Shown here in pieces: positions 16,647 through 23,852 of a stretch of DNA of 34,944 bases. Position 1 is the stretch's first letter. Every line of letters starts with the position of its first letter. This stretch comes from JAYFRE01 sp034926235 (GTDB taxonomy: Bacteria; Pseudomonadota; Alphaproteobacteria; Rhodospirillales; Magnetospirillaceae). Below the pieces are notes generated by a model. The model had not been told where the DNA came from. It was given only the letters and a program-made list of their open reading frames with translations, and did no database searches. The position numbers and the translations under genes are program-made. The stretch is from contig JAYFRE010000084.1 in assembly GCA_034926235.1 (NCBI GenBank), positions 1 to 34,944 on the forward strand. Reading direction: 5' to 3'.

Positions 16647-18283
16647 TGCTGTTCGGACGCCTGTTCCTCTTGTTCCGCCCTTATTGGGGCTGGCTGCTGC
16701 TGGGCGTGCTGACCGCTCTTGCCGCCTTGATCGGCAATATCGCGTTGATGAGCGTCTCGGGCTGGTTCATCACCACCATGGGCATTGCCGGCATTACAGG
16801 GATCTCGGTCAATTATTTCACGCCCGCGGCGATGATCCGGGGAGCCGCGATCTTGAGAACCGCCGGACGCTACGCCGAGCGGCTGGTCACACATGAAGCC
16901 ACCTTTCGCCTGATCGCCGCCTTGCGCGTCTGGTTATTCAAAAAGATCGAGCCGCTGCCGCCCGGCGCGCTCGATCCCTGGCACAGCGCCGATGTCGAAA
17001 GCCGTCTGCGCGCCGATCTCGATCATCTGGAAACCGTCTATCTGCGCGTTTTCCTGCCTTTTATCGTTGCGGTGCTGGCCGCTGCCCTGGTGCTGTTCTG
17101 GCTGGGAATGCATCACCCATCCTTTGCCCTGGCCGAAGGGCTTTGCTTGGTCCTATCGGGAATAGCCCTGCCACTGCTGCTGACGCAGAGTTCGGCTGCG
17201 ATGGGACGTGATCGGGTGCGTTTGTCCGCGCGCATGGGCGAAATGGCGGTGGATGCGGTACAGGGCATGGCCGAATTGCTGGCCTTCGGTGCAGCCGATC
17301 GCCATGCCGAACGTTTCGCAGCGTTAAGCAACCAGACCACTCAGCTTCAGGCGCGGATGGGCCGCCGCTTCGGGCTGGCCCAGGCCGGTTTGCTGCTAGG
17401 CGGTCATCTCGCTTTGTGGAGCTTGATCGTGCTGGCGATCCCGCTGGTGCGCCAGCAGATGCTGCCCCCCGCCGACATGGTGATGATCGGTCTGTGCGGA
17501 CTGGCCGCGTTCGAGGCCATAGCCCCTTTGCCCAACGCCTTTCTGGCCGCAGGCGGCGCGCTGGAATCGGCGCGACGGGTCTTCGCCCTGGCAGATTCCA
17601 GTCCCCCCGTTCCGGCGGAAACCGGCATCCGCCAACGCCCCCAATGCTGCAACATCGCTGTCCGCGATCTTGTTTTCACCTATCCCGGCGCATCGCACCC
17701 AGCACTGAATGGATTGTCCTTCGACCTGCCCCAGGGCAAGCGTTTGGCCGTGATCGGCCCCACCGGATCGGGCAAAAGCACCCTGATTCTGCTACTCGCC
17801 GGATTGCTGACGCCCGAAAGCGGCACGCTCATCCTGGATGGCCGATCGCTCGCCGCTTTCGATCCCGAAACGCGGCGCGCCTGTTTCGCCGTCGCCCCGC
17901 AAGGGGGGGGATTGTTCAGCGGCACCGTCCGCGACAGTTTGAAACTGGCCCGTCCCGACGCAGAAGAAGCCCAGATGTGGCGGGTGCTCGCCCTGGTCGG
18001 GCTTGATTCCTTCGTCGCCGCCCTGCCCGACGGACTGGATAGCTGGCTGGGCGAAGCGGGACTGACCCTTTCCGGCGGGCAGGCGCGGCGTCTGTCCATC
18101 GCCCGCGCTTTGTTGAAAGACGCACCGGTGGTCATTCTGGACGAACCGGGCGAAGGATTGGATTATCGCACCGAACGGGACATGCTGGACGCGGTGATCG
18201 AAGCCCTGGACGGGCGCAGCTTGCTGCTGATCACCCATCGCGCCAATGGTCTTGACCGGATGGACGAGGTGCTGACCCTGTAG
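16643..18283 (+). CDS. cydC: ABC exporter CydC (heme/thiol exporter for bd oxidase assembly)
   Basis: CydC (546 residues) is the partner of CydD. A six-helix membrane domain (about 1-310) precedes an ATPase with Walker A GPTGSGKSTL, signature LSGGQARRLSIARALL and Walker B VVILDEPGEGLD, with the H-loop in LLLITHRANGL. The membrane part has GWFITTMGIAGITGISVNYF and RYAERLVTHEATF, typical of CydC. The start ATG 16643 overlaps the cydD stop (ATGA) behind GGGAGGA. The D-loop is GEGLD rather than the usual SALD/TASLD, as in many CydC proteins. Confidence 0.94.
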   Translation: MMLFGRLFLLFRPYWGWLLLGVLTALAALIGNIALMSVSGWFITTMGIAGITGISVNYFTPAAMIRGAAILRTAGRYAERLVTHEATFRLIAALRVWLFKKIEPLPPGALDPWHSADVESRLRADLDHLETVYLRVFLPFIVAVLAAALVLFWLGMHHPSFALAEGLCLVLSGIALPLLLTQSSAAMGRDRVRLSARMGEMAVDAVQGMAELLAFGAADRHAERFAALSNQTTQLQARMGRRFGLAQAGLLLGGHLALWSLIVLAIPLVRQQMLPPADMVMIGLCGLAAFEAIAPLPNAFLAAGGALESARRVFALADSSPPVPAETGIRQRPQCCNIAVRDLVFTYPGASHPALNGLSFDLPQGKRLAVIGPTGSGKSTLILLLAGLLTPESGTLILDGRSLAAFDPETRRACFAVAPQGGGLFSGTVRDSLKLARPDAEEAQMWRVLALVGLDSFVAALPDGLDSWLGEAGLTLSGGQARRLSIARALLKDAPVVILDEPGEGLDYRTERDMLDAVIEALDGRSLLLITHRANGLDRMDEVLTL

Positions 18284-18295
18284 GAGAGACGGATA

Positions 18296-18904
18296 GTGCA
18301 ATCATTCTGGGACGAACGCTTCCGCACCGAGGATTTCATCTATGGCACTGAACCCAATGAATTTCTGGTGCAGGAATCGGGACGCCTGCCCACCGGCGGT
18401 TCAGTGCTGCTGCCCGGCGATGGCGAGGGACGCAACGGCGTCTGGCTGGCCGAACGCGGCATGACGGTTCTGTCGGTGGATGGCGCGGCCTCTGGGACGG
18501 CCAAAACCCTAAAACTGGCGGCGCAACGCGGCGTATCGCTGAACGCAGAGACCGCCGATCTCACCAAATGGACCTGGCCCGAAGCCGCGTTCGACGCTCT
18601 GGTCCTGATGTTCCTGCATCTGCCGCCCTCTTTGCGCCGGTCCGTCCATGCCAAAGCGGCGGCGGCCCTGAAACCCGGCGGGCTGATCCTGCTGGAAGCG
18701 TTCCGTCCGGCTCAATTGGGCCGGACCAGCGGCGGTCCGAAGGATGTGGCCTTGCTCTATACCCCGCAGGACCTAAAAGAGGATTTCGCTGTGCTGGATA
18801 TCCGGCTGTTGGAAGAGGCGATGACCCACCTGAAGGAAGGCACTTTGCATGACGGCGAGGCCGCAACCATCCGCCTGATCGCATACCGCCCGCCGGAGAG
18901 CTGA
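18296..18904 (+). CDS. Class I SAM-dependent methyltransferase
   Basis: A 202-residue Rossmann-type methyltransferase, starting at GTG 18296 with AGGAGAGACGG upstream, 12 bases after cydC and probably co-transcribed. It opens with FWDERF and FIYGTEPNEFL, as in TehB/thiopurine-methyltransferase-like proteins. The SAM-binding motif I is LLPGDGEGRNGVWLAE, the acidic loop is VLSVDGA, and the post-motif is LILLEAFRPAQL. The substrate cannot be told from sequence. It lies at the end of a cyd operon, but a role in bd oxidase biogenesis is only a suggestion. Confidence 0.85.
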   Translation: MQSFWDERFRTEDFIYGTEPNEFLVQESGRLPTGGSVLLPGDGEGRNGVWLAERGMTVLSVDGAASGTAKTLKLAAQRGVSLNAETADLTKWTWPEAAFDALVLMFLHLPPSLRRSVHAKAAAALKPGGLILLEAFRPAQLGRTSGGPKDVALLYTPQDLKEDFAVLDIRLLEEAMTHLKEGTLHDGEAATIRLIAYRPPES

Positions 18905-18927
18905 CAGACGGCGCGGATGATACAGAA

Positions 18928-18956
18928 TCCGGCCCCGGACCTGGTCCGGGGCCGGA
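18928..18956. terminator. Strong hairpin between convergent genes (terminator-like or REP-like)
   Basis: TCCGGCCCCGGAC (18928-18940) and GTCCGGGGCCGGA (18944-18956) form a perfect 13-bp stem with a 3-base loop. It lies between the methyltransferase stop (18904) and the end of the convergent Spy-like gene (18974). Neither side has a T-run, so it is not a textbook rho-independent terminator. Similar palindromes of the CCCCGGA..TCCGGGG type are scattered through many alphaproteobacterial genomes, so it may be a repetitive element used as a transcript end. Confidence 0.65.
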
Positions 18957-18973
18957 CGGCGTTCAGATCGTGC

Positions 18974-19489
18974 TTAATTGCGACCGGGACCCCAGCCGCC
19001 ATGGCGCGGACCCGAGCCAGGACCGCCATGACGCGGGCCCGGACCGAAACCAGGGCCGGGCTCCGCCAGACCGGGCAGGATTTCGCTGGCCTTGCCCTTC
19101 TGATAGTCGGACAGAGACGGCAGCAGCGCTTCTGCCGCTTGCTTCACCGCGGCGAAATGGGCTTCGCCTTCTTCCATCCTTTTGGCCATGAATGCCTGAC
19201 GCTCGGCCAGCGGCATCTTGTGGAACTCCTCGCGGCTCATCAGCTCGTGCATCGGCACGGGACGGTTCGTCTCGAGCGCCTTGACATAGGTGGACCAGGC
19301 ATTTTCCTGATCCTTGGTAATGGCCAGACGTTCTTTCAGCCATTCCGTCCGGTCGACATCGCCGCGCATGCAGTCGAAACCCCGATCCATTGGGCCCGTC
19401 TTGCCGTCCGGCCCAGCGGCCATGGCCCCACCGGTGGCAACGCCCAAGGCGATCAAAAGGGCGGCAAACCCGCTGAAAGTCTTGTTCAT
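18974..19489 (-). CDS. Spy/CpxP-like periplasmic protein (LTXXQ motif)
   Basis: A 171-residue protein beginning MNKTFSGFAALLIALGVATGG with a signal peptide likely cut after AMA. The start at 19489 is preferred to the ATG at 19495 because GAGGAG then lies eight bases upstream instead of two. The mature part is helical and charged, with LAITKDQENAW (about residues 53-63) and LLPSLSDYQKGK (about 123-134), the two LTxxQ-type repeats of the Spy/CpxP family of periplasmic chaperones and stress sensors. The tail is Gly, Pro, His and Arg rich with repeated GPRHGG, which could bind metal. It is divergent from an SDR-response regulator-sensor kinase operon, which fits a CpxP-like link to signalling. 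Confidence 0.82.
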   Translation of the reverse strand: MNKTFSGFAALLIALGVATGGAMAAGPDGKTGPMDRGFDCMRGDVDRTEWLKERLAITKDQENAWSTYVKALETNRPVPMHELMSREEFHKMPLAERQAFMAKRMEEGEAHFAAVKQAAEALLPSLSDYQKGKASEILPGLAEPGPGFGPGPRHGGPGSGPRHGGWGPGRN

Positions 19490-19583
19490 GGTCATAACTC
19501 CTCATCGCGGTTAGCGGGGCAACCCGCCGATGGGAGTGATGAAACCCCAAACCCATGGCGCAAGAGTGACCCAAAACACCTCT

Positions 19584-19604
19584 TTTGTGACAAAAGGTCA
19601 CAAA
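19584..19604. promoter_or_regulatory. 21-bp palindrome in the divergent Spy-like/SDR upstream region
   Basis: TTTGTGAC (19584-19591) and GTCACAAA (19597-19604) are exact reverse complements around AAAAG. Half-sites recur nearby: GAGTGACC at about 19564 and CTGGTCACA at 19622-19630. It lies about 95 bases before the Spy-like start and 133 before the SDR start, so it could control both. It is most simply an operator for the response regulator encoded downstream or for a CRP/FNR-like protein with unusual spacing. Confidence 0.55.
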
Positions 19605-19736
19605 CCGCTTGTCCGCGATCCCTGGTCACACTTTCCTGGATCGCCCCGAACGGGAAGCGGGCTACACTTCTCACAATAGGGATGAAAACCGCCGCGATCC
19701 TTAAAGGAAAATACCGGCATAAGAAGGAGACGCAGA

Positions 19737-20480
19737 ATGAAAACAGTCCTGATCACGGGCGGCAGCCGGGGCATCGGCCGGGCGACGGCGCTTTTATGCG
19801 GCGCGCGAGGCTGGTCCGTCGCCGTCAATTACGTCCATGACGTCCAGGCGGCGGAAGACACCGCCGAAGCAGTGCGCAAGGCCGGCGGACAAGCGATCAC
19901 GCTGAAAGGCAATGTCGTGTCCGAAACGGATGTCGTCACCCTGTTCGACGAAACCGCCCGCCAGTTTGGCCCCATCGACGGGGTGGTCATCAATGCTGGA
20001 ATCGTCGCCCCGTCCCTGCCGGTGGCGGAATTGAGCGCCGAGCGGCTGAAGCGCGTTTTCGGCACCAATATATTCGGGTCTTTTTTATGTGCGCGTGAAG
20101 CCGCCCGCCGCCTGCCGCGCGACAAGGGCGGACCGGGCGGCTCGATCGTAGTGCTGTCTTCGGCCGCATCCAGGCTGGGCACGCCATTCGAGTATGTCGA
20201 TTACGCCAGCTCGAAAGCGGCGCTCGATACCCTGACCCTTGGCCTGTCCAAGGAATTGGCGCGTCAGGGTGTGCGCGTCAACGCCGTGCGGCCGGGACTG
20301 ATCGCCACCGACATCCATGCCAGCGGCGGCCAACCGGGACGGGCCGAGCGCATGGGGACGAAGACGCCGATGGGCCGCGCCGGCTTGCCCGAAGAAGTCG
20401 CCGAAGCCATCGTCTGGCTCTTAAGCGACGCCTCGTCCTATGTCACCGGCTCGTTCATCGACGTGGCCGGCGGAGTCTGA
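19737..20480 (+). CDS. SDR-family NAD(P)-dependent oxidoreductase (FabG-like)
   Basis: A 247-residue classical short-chain dehydrogenase. The cofactor motif is TGGSRGIGRAT (about residues 7-17), NAGIV follows at about 90, and the catalytic pair is Tyr156 and Lys160 (DYASSKAA), with the usual Ser in VLSSAASR. The C terminus SYVTGSFIDVAGGV is typical of FabG-type reductases. The first loop (NYVHDVQAAE) suggests a preference for NADP but this is uncertain. AAGGAGA lies seven bases upstream of the ATG. It is probably the first gene of a transcript with the two-component pair 32 bases downstream. Confidence 0.9.
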   Translation: MKTVLITGGSRGIGRATALLCGARGWSVAVNYVHDVQAAEDTAEAVRKAGGQAITLKGNVVSETDVVTLFDETARQFGPIDGVVINAGIVAPSLPVAELSAERLKRVFGTNIFGSFLCAREAARRLPRDKGGPGGSIVVLSSAASRLGTPFEYVDYASSKAALDTLTLGLSKELARQGVRVNAVRPGLIATDIHASGGQPGRAERMGTKTPMGRAGLPEEVAEAIVWLLSDASSYVTGSFIDVAGGV

Positions 20481-20512
20481 ACATTTAACCCCTTGCCTTG
20501 GGAGCGATGCTG

Positions 20513-21232
20513 ATGACAGACGGGCCGCATATCCTGATTGTCGACGATCACCGCGAGATCCGCGATCTGGTGGCGAAGATCCTGGTCAAGGAAGGCTTTC
20601 GCGTCAGCACCGCTCCCGACGGCCGGTCGATGCGCAAGGTGCTGGCGGACGGACGCATCGACCTGATTTTGCTGGATTTGATGCTGCCCGGCGAGGACGG
20701 CTTGTCCTTGTGCCGTTCGTTAAGGGCGGACAGCGCCATACCGATCATCATGCTGACCGCAAAAGGCGAGGAGGTGGACCGCGTCATCGGCCTGGAGATG
20801 GGGGCGGACGACTACCTGCCCAAACCCTTTGGCAGCCGCGAGCTGATCGCGCGCATCCGGGCGCTGTTGCGGCGCAGCCGGATGGAACCGCACGAGCAAT
20901 CCGGCCCCAAAAGCAGGCGTTACGCCTTCGACCGCTGGATTTTGGATTGCGAAACACGGGAATTGTTGAGCGATGACGGCGTGGCGGTTCCGTTGAGTAC
21001 CGGCGAATATGATTTGCTGCTGGCCCTGGTCGAACGGCCGCAACGTGTCTTAAGCCGCGAACAGCTTCTGGATCTGGCGCGCGGACGCACGGCGGCGGTT
21101 TTCGACCGCAGCATCGACACCCAGGTCAGCCGGCTGCGCAAGAAACTGGAAATCGATCCATCCGACCCCCGCATCATCAAGACCATATGGGGCGGCGGTT
21201 ACATGTTCGCGGTTGCCGTCTCGGAAAAATGA
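20513..21232 (+). CDS. OmpR-family response regulator
   Basis: A 239-residue regulator from ATG 20513 (MTDGPHILIVDD); GGAG lies eight bases upstream of it and only two upstream of the ATG at 20507. The receiver domain (about 1-120) has the acidic pair in VDDH, the phosphorylated Asp55 in LLDLMLPGEDG, and Lys in YLPKPFGSREL. The winged-helix domain (about 145-235) ends RIIKTIWGGGYMF, the usual OmpR/PhoB wing. Its stop overlaps the kinase start in ATGA. Confidence 0.94.
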   Translation: MTDGPHILIVDDHREIRDLVAKILVKEGFRVSTAPDGRSMRKVLADGRIDLILLDLMLPGEDGLSLCRSLRADSAIPIIMLTAKGEEVDRVIGLEMGADDYLPKPFGSRELIARIRALLRRSRMEPHEQSGPKSRRYAFDRWILDCETRELLSDDGVAVPLSTGEYDLLLALVERPQRVLSREQLLDLARGRTAAVFDRSIDTQVSRLRKKLEIDPSDPRIIKTIWGGGYMFAVAVSEK

Positions 21233-22668
21233 AACGCTTCCTCCCCCGCAGCCTGTTCGGCCAAACTCTGGCCATTCTGATGGCCGGCCTGGTCTTTTCG
21301 CACGCCGTCGGCGCTTGGTTCTATGACAGCGACCGCGAACAGGCGATCCGCGCGGTCGGCGGACTGGCGGCGGCGCAACGCATCGCCAATCTGATCCAAT
21401 TGATCGACGAAGCGCCCGATGATTGGCGGCCCAGGCTGGTTTCGGCCTTAAGCGGGCGCATGTTCCGCATCGGCCTGTCTTCCGTTCAGCCCGTTCTGCC
21501 TCCGTTGGAAGAACGAGCGGCGATCTCCGAAACGGTGCGCGACTATATCGCCGGACAATTGCCGGATGCGTTTCAGGATCGTCTGCATGTCGCGGTCGCG
21601 GAACATGACGCGCCGCTTCAGGACCGATTCCGCCCGTCTCCGAAAGACTGGCGGCCCATGATGGGTCGCGGTGCGCCGCCACCGCCAGAGTGGGACGGGC
21701 GGCCTATGCCGCCGCCGCACCATCTGATGCGCGGATGGCGGGCGTTGGACGCTGCTATCCTGTTGTCCGACGGGCAATGGCTGTCCTTTTCCACCGCCCT
21801 ACCCGAAGGCGGACCGGAAATGTCGCCGCGATTCCTGCGATCGATGGGCATCATGGGTCTGATCGTTCTGGTGGTGTCTATTCAGGCAGTACGCCGCCTG
21901 ACCCGCCCCTTGGCCGTGCTGGCCGACGCCGCCGAACGGCTGGGCCGCGACGTTAATGCGCCGCCGCTGGCGGTTTCCGGCAGCGCCGAAATGCGCCGCG
22001 CCGCCCAGGCTTTCAACCAGATGCAGGAACAGCTGAAACGGCTGATCGAGAACCGCACTTTGATGCTGTCCGCGATTTCGCACGATCTGCGCACACCGCT
22101 GACCCTGTTGCGCCTGCGCGCCGAAGGGGTCGAACCGCCCGAAGAACGCGACCGCATGCTTTCCACCATCGCCGAGATGAACGCCATGCTGGAAGCGGGT
22201 TTGAGTCTGGCTCGCGACGAAAGCGAAAACGAGACGCGACGGACGGTGGATCTGGCCGCCCTGCTCGCCAGCCTGGTCGATGACATGGCCGATGCCGGTC
22301 TACCCGTCGCCCTGGGCTCGGTTTCCGCCGCGACCTGTTCCTGCCGCCCGCAATCCTTGCGCCGTGCGTTATCCAATCTGATCGGCAACGCGATCGCCTA
22401 TGGCGGTAACGCGACCGCCGGCTTGACCATAAAGGGCCGGACCGCCGCCTTTATCATCGAGGATGACGGGCCGGGCATTCCCGAAGCCGAACTGCCCCGT
22501 GTGACCCAGCCCTTCTACCGGCTGGAAGGATCGCGTAACCGCGACACCGGCGGCATGGGGTTGGGGCTCGCCATCACCCAGACCATTGCCCAATCCCATG
22601 GTGGCGAGCTTCGGCTTGAGAACCGCGCCGAGGGCGGTCTTAGAGCCAGCATCCTTTTGCCGCTTTGA
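21229..22668 (+). CDS. EnvZ-like sensor histidine kinase
   Basis: A 479-residue kinase from ATG 21229, overlapping the regulator stop. Helix 1 (about residues 10-28) and helix 2 (about 205-222) frame a periplasmic domain of about 175 residues with a Pro-rich stretch (APPPPEWDGRPMPPPHH) of unknown function. A HAMP domain (RRLTRPLAVLADAAERLG) and the H-box LSAISHDLRTPLTLLR, with His285 as phosphoacceptor, follow. The ATPase domain has the N-box NLIGNAIAYGG, DDGPGIP and GGMGLGLAI. Its neighbours suggest that it monitors envelope state through the divergent Spy-like protein, as CpxA does with CpxP, but this is inference. Confidence 0.93.
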   Translation: MKRFLPRSLFGQTLAILMAGLVFSHAVGAWFYDSDREQAIRAVGGLAAAQRIANLIQLIDEAPDDWRPRLVSALSGRMFRIGLSSVQPVLPPLEERAAISETVRDYIAGQLPDAFQDRLHVAVAEHDAPLQDRFRPSPKDWRPMMGRGAPPPPEWDGRPMPPPHHLMRGWRALDAAILLSDGQWLSFSTALPEGGPEMSPRFLRSMGIMGLIVLVVSIQAVRRLTRPLAVLADAAERLGRDVNAPPLAVSGSAEMRRAAQAFNQMQEQLKRLIENRTLMLSAISHDLRTPLTLLRLRAEGVEPPEERDRMLSTIAEMNAMLEAGLSLARDESENETRRTVDLAALLASLVDDMADAGLPVALGSVSAATCSCRPQSLRRALSNLIGNAIAYGGNATAGLTIKGRTAAFIIEDDGPGIPEAELPRVTQPFYRLEGSRNRDTGGMGLGLAITQTIAQSHGGELRLENRAEGGLRASILLPL

Positions 22669-22682
22669 ACGCCCCTAGAACG

Positions 22683-22705
22683 ATTTTATTTCATAAAAAT
22701 AAAAT
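22683..22705. repeat. AT-only inverted repeat after the sensor kinase gene
   Basis: ATTTTATTT (22683-22691) and AAATAAAAT (22697-22705) are exact reverse complements with a 5-base gap. It begins 14 bases after the kinase stop, at the left end of an AT-rich region that contrasts with the GC-rich flanks. It could act as a weak transcript end or as an upstream AT-rich element for the mdtJI promoter. Confidence 0.4.
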
Positions 22706-22718
22706 AAGCGGCCCGATT

Positions 22719-22746
22719 TTGACTTCTAATTTATTTCTGATACCAT
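22719..22746 (+). promoter_or_regulatory. Candidate promoter of mdtJI
   Basis: TTGACT (22719-22724) and TACCAT (22741-22746) with a 16-base spacer match the sigma-70 consensus at five and four of six bases. The -10 is one arm of an inverted repeat, TACCAT (22741-22746) with ATGGTA (22756-22761), which spans the likely start site and could bind a repressor. Transcription would begin near 22753, leaving a leader of about 210 nt. Confidence 0.5.
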
Positions 22747-22846
22747 GACGACATTATGGTAGAGAAATCTGGCATAAAAAAAGTCCTCCTCCACAAGGTT
22801 TCCATTCGTACAGATGCCTATTGGAACGGAGAGCTTTAGCGTCCTT

Positions 22847-22949
22847 TCCTGATATTTCCGAATAATTTTCAGGATGACCGCAACTCATGGATATTTGCTT
22901 ATCCATGATTCCTCATGTTTCGGCATGAAGGATGATAAGCGGTTTTTTT
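22847..22949 (+). ncRNA. Structured 5' leader of mdtJI (three hairpins and a T-tract)
   Basis: Three hairpins follow one another: TCCTGATATT/AATA..TCAGGA with loop TCCG (22847-22874, 4-base bulge); TCATGGATA/TATCCATGA, a perfect 9-bp stem with a 6-base loop (22885-22908); and TCATG/CATGA with loop TTTCGG (22913-22928). A run of seven T follows at 22943-22949, 13 bases before the mdtJ ATG. The arrangement suggests a regulatory leader. I could not match it to a known riboswitch class. Confidence 0.4.
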
Positions 22950-22962
22950 CAGGAATGATGTT

Positions 22963-23352
22963 ATGTTCCGCACTCTTCAAAAGAGGCGGCAATGGTTTTA
23001 TCTTGCCGCCGCCATCGCCGCAGAGGTTACCGGCACCGTATCGATCAAGATCCTCGCCATGGCGGGAGCGCCGAAACCGGCCGCGCTTCTTTTTCTTTAT
23101 GCGATGATCGCGCTTTCCTACGCTCTTTTATCGCTGGCCATCCGCCGGGTGCCGCTGGCTCTGGCCTTCGCCCTCTGGGAAGGCGCCGGCATCGTGCTCG
23201 TCACCCTATCCGGCGCGCTGTTGGGTGAAGAAATCAGCGCCGCCCGGCTGTCCGCAATCGCCCTGATGATCCTAGGCATCGCCCTGCTCAAACTGGGTGC
23301 GCGCGAAGACCCCGCGCCCGAAACGCTACCCGCCGACGGCGCACGCGCCTAG
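22963..23352 (+). CDS. mdtJ: SMR-family transporter subunit MdtJ-like
   Basis: A 129-residue four-helix small multidrug resistance protein. The essential membrane Glu is Glu21 in AAEVTGTVSIK, which corresponds to Glu15 of E. coli MdtJ. ALSYALLSLAIRRVPLALAFALWEGAGIVLVTL matches MdtJ closely in parts ([25 protein letters not shown], from memory). The tail beyond the last helix is charged. MdtJ and MdtI together export spermidine in E. coli. The ATG 22963 has AGGA eight bases upstream. It is co-transcribed with mdtI, in the same order as in E. coli. Confidence 0.88.
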   Translation: MFRTLQKRRQWFYLAAAIAAEVTGTVSIKILAMAGAPKPAALLFLYAMIALSYALLSLAIRRVPLALAFALWEGAGIVLVTLSGALLGEEISAARLSAIALMILGIALLKLGAREDPAPETLPADGARA

Positions 23353-23366
23353 CGGAGGGGAAAACC

Positions 23367-23699
23367 ATGTCCGATGGCTTCGATCCATCCCATGCGGGGT
23401 ATCTGGCGCTGGCGATCATTCTCGATGTCGCAGCCAATATTTTGTTGAAATATTCCGATGGGTTCAAACGCCGTCTGCCCGGCGTACTGGCCATTTTTCT
23501 CGTGCTCGCCGCCTTCACCGCCCTGACTTTGGCGATCGAGGGAATCGATCTGTCCGTAGCCTATGCGGTCTGGGGTGGATTCGGTCTGATGGCGACGCTA
23601 GCGATGGGCTGGGTCCTCTTCCGCCAAAAACTGGCCGGTCCCGGATGGCTGGGATTGGTCCTGCTGATCGGCGGGATGACCTTGCTCAAATTTTCCTAA
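23367..23699 (+). CDS. mdtI: SMR-family transporter subunit MdtI-like
   Basis: A 110-residue partner of MdtJ with four helices. The stretch ANILLKYSDGFKRRLPG and the EGIDLSVAYAVWGGFG segment match E. coli MdtI well. The residue that is Glu19 in E. coli MdtI (LALAIVLEIVAN) is Asp20 here (ALAIILDVAAN), a conservative change at the proton- and substrate-coupling position. The start lies 14 bases after the mdtJ stop behind CGGAGGGG. The heterodimer is predicted to export polyamines or other cations across the inner membrane. Confidence 0.88.
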   Translation: MSDGFDPSHAGYLALAIILDVAANILLKYSDGFKRRLPGVLAIFLVLAAFTALTLAIEGIDLSVAYAVWGGFGLMATLAMGWVLFRQKLAGPGWLGLVLLIGGMTLLKFS

Positions 23700-23741
23700 A
23701 AAAGAGCCGGCGTCCCGGTGTCATCCGTCCGGAACGCCGGC
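23698..23741 (-). terminator. Rho-independent terminator of the kce-HAD-atoE operon
   Basis: Read on the minus strand, GCCGGCGT pairs with ACGCCGGC (23706-23713 with 23734-23741), with an inner CCGG/CCGG pair, and is followed by TCTTTTTTA (complement of 23697-23705). It is therefore a terminator for the leftward atoE transcript, about 110 bases beyond its stop. The hairpin may also protect the mdtJI transcript end, but there is no T-run in that direction. Confidence 0.75.
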
Positions 23742-23852
23742 CCGATCGGAAGGAGGACGGAGCCTCCTCCTCCCGGGGGGCGGGAAAGTGAGATCGATGG
23801 ACGCCCCGCCCGACAGGGTGAAGGCTGGAGGCGTCCTTTCCCGATCCCCTGT

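Noticed and set aside
19584..19604. CRP binding site (TGTGA..TCACA)
   Set aside because: The spacing between the half-sites is seven bases, not six, so the palindrome has odd length; it is kept only as an unassigned operator.
22741..22761. Guanidine-II (mini-ykkC) riboswitch before mdtJI, because the loop of TACCAT..ATGGTA contains ACGA
   Set aside because: The closing pairs do not match the consensus, a second ACGR hairpin is missing (the ACGG at 22826 has no stem), and the repeat overlaps the proposed -10 element.
22874..23107. 77-codon frame starting at ATG 22874 as a leader peptide of mdtJ
   Set aside because: It runs far into mdtJ in another frame, lies across two strong hairpins and encodes no recognisable sequence.
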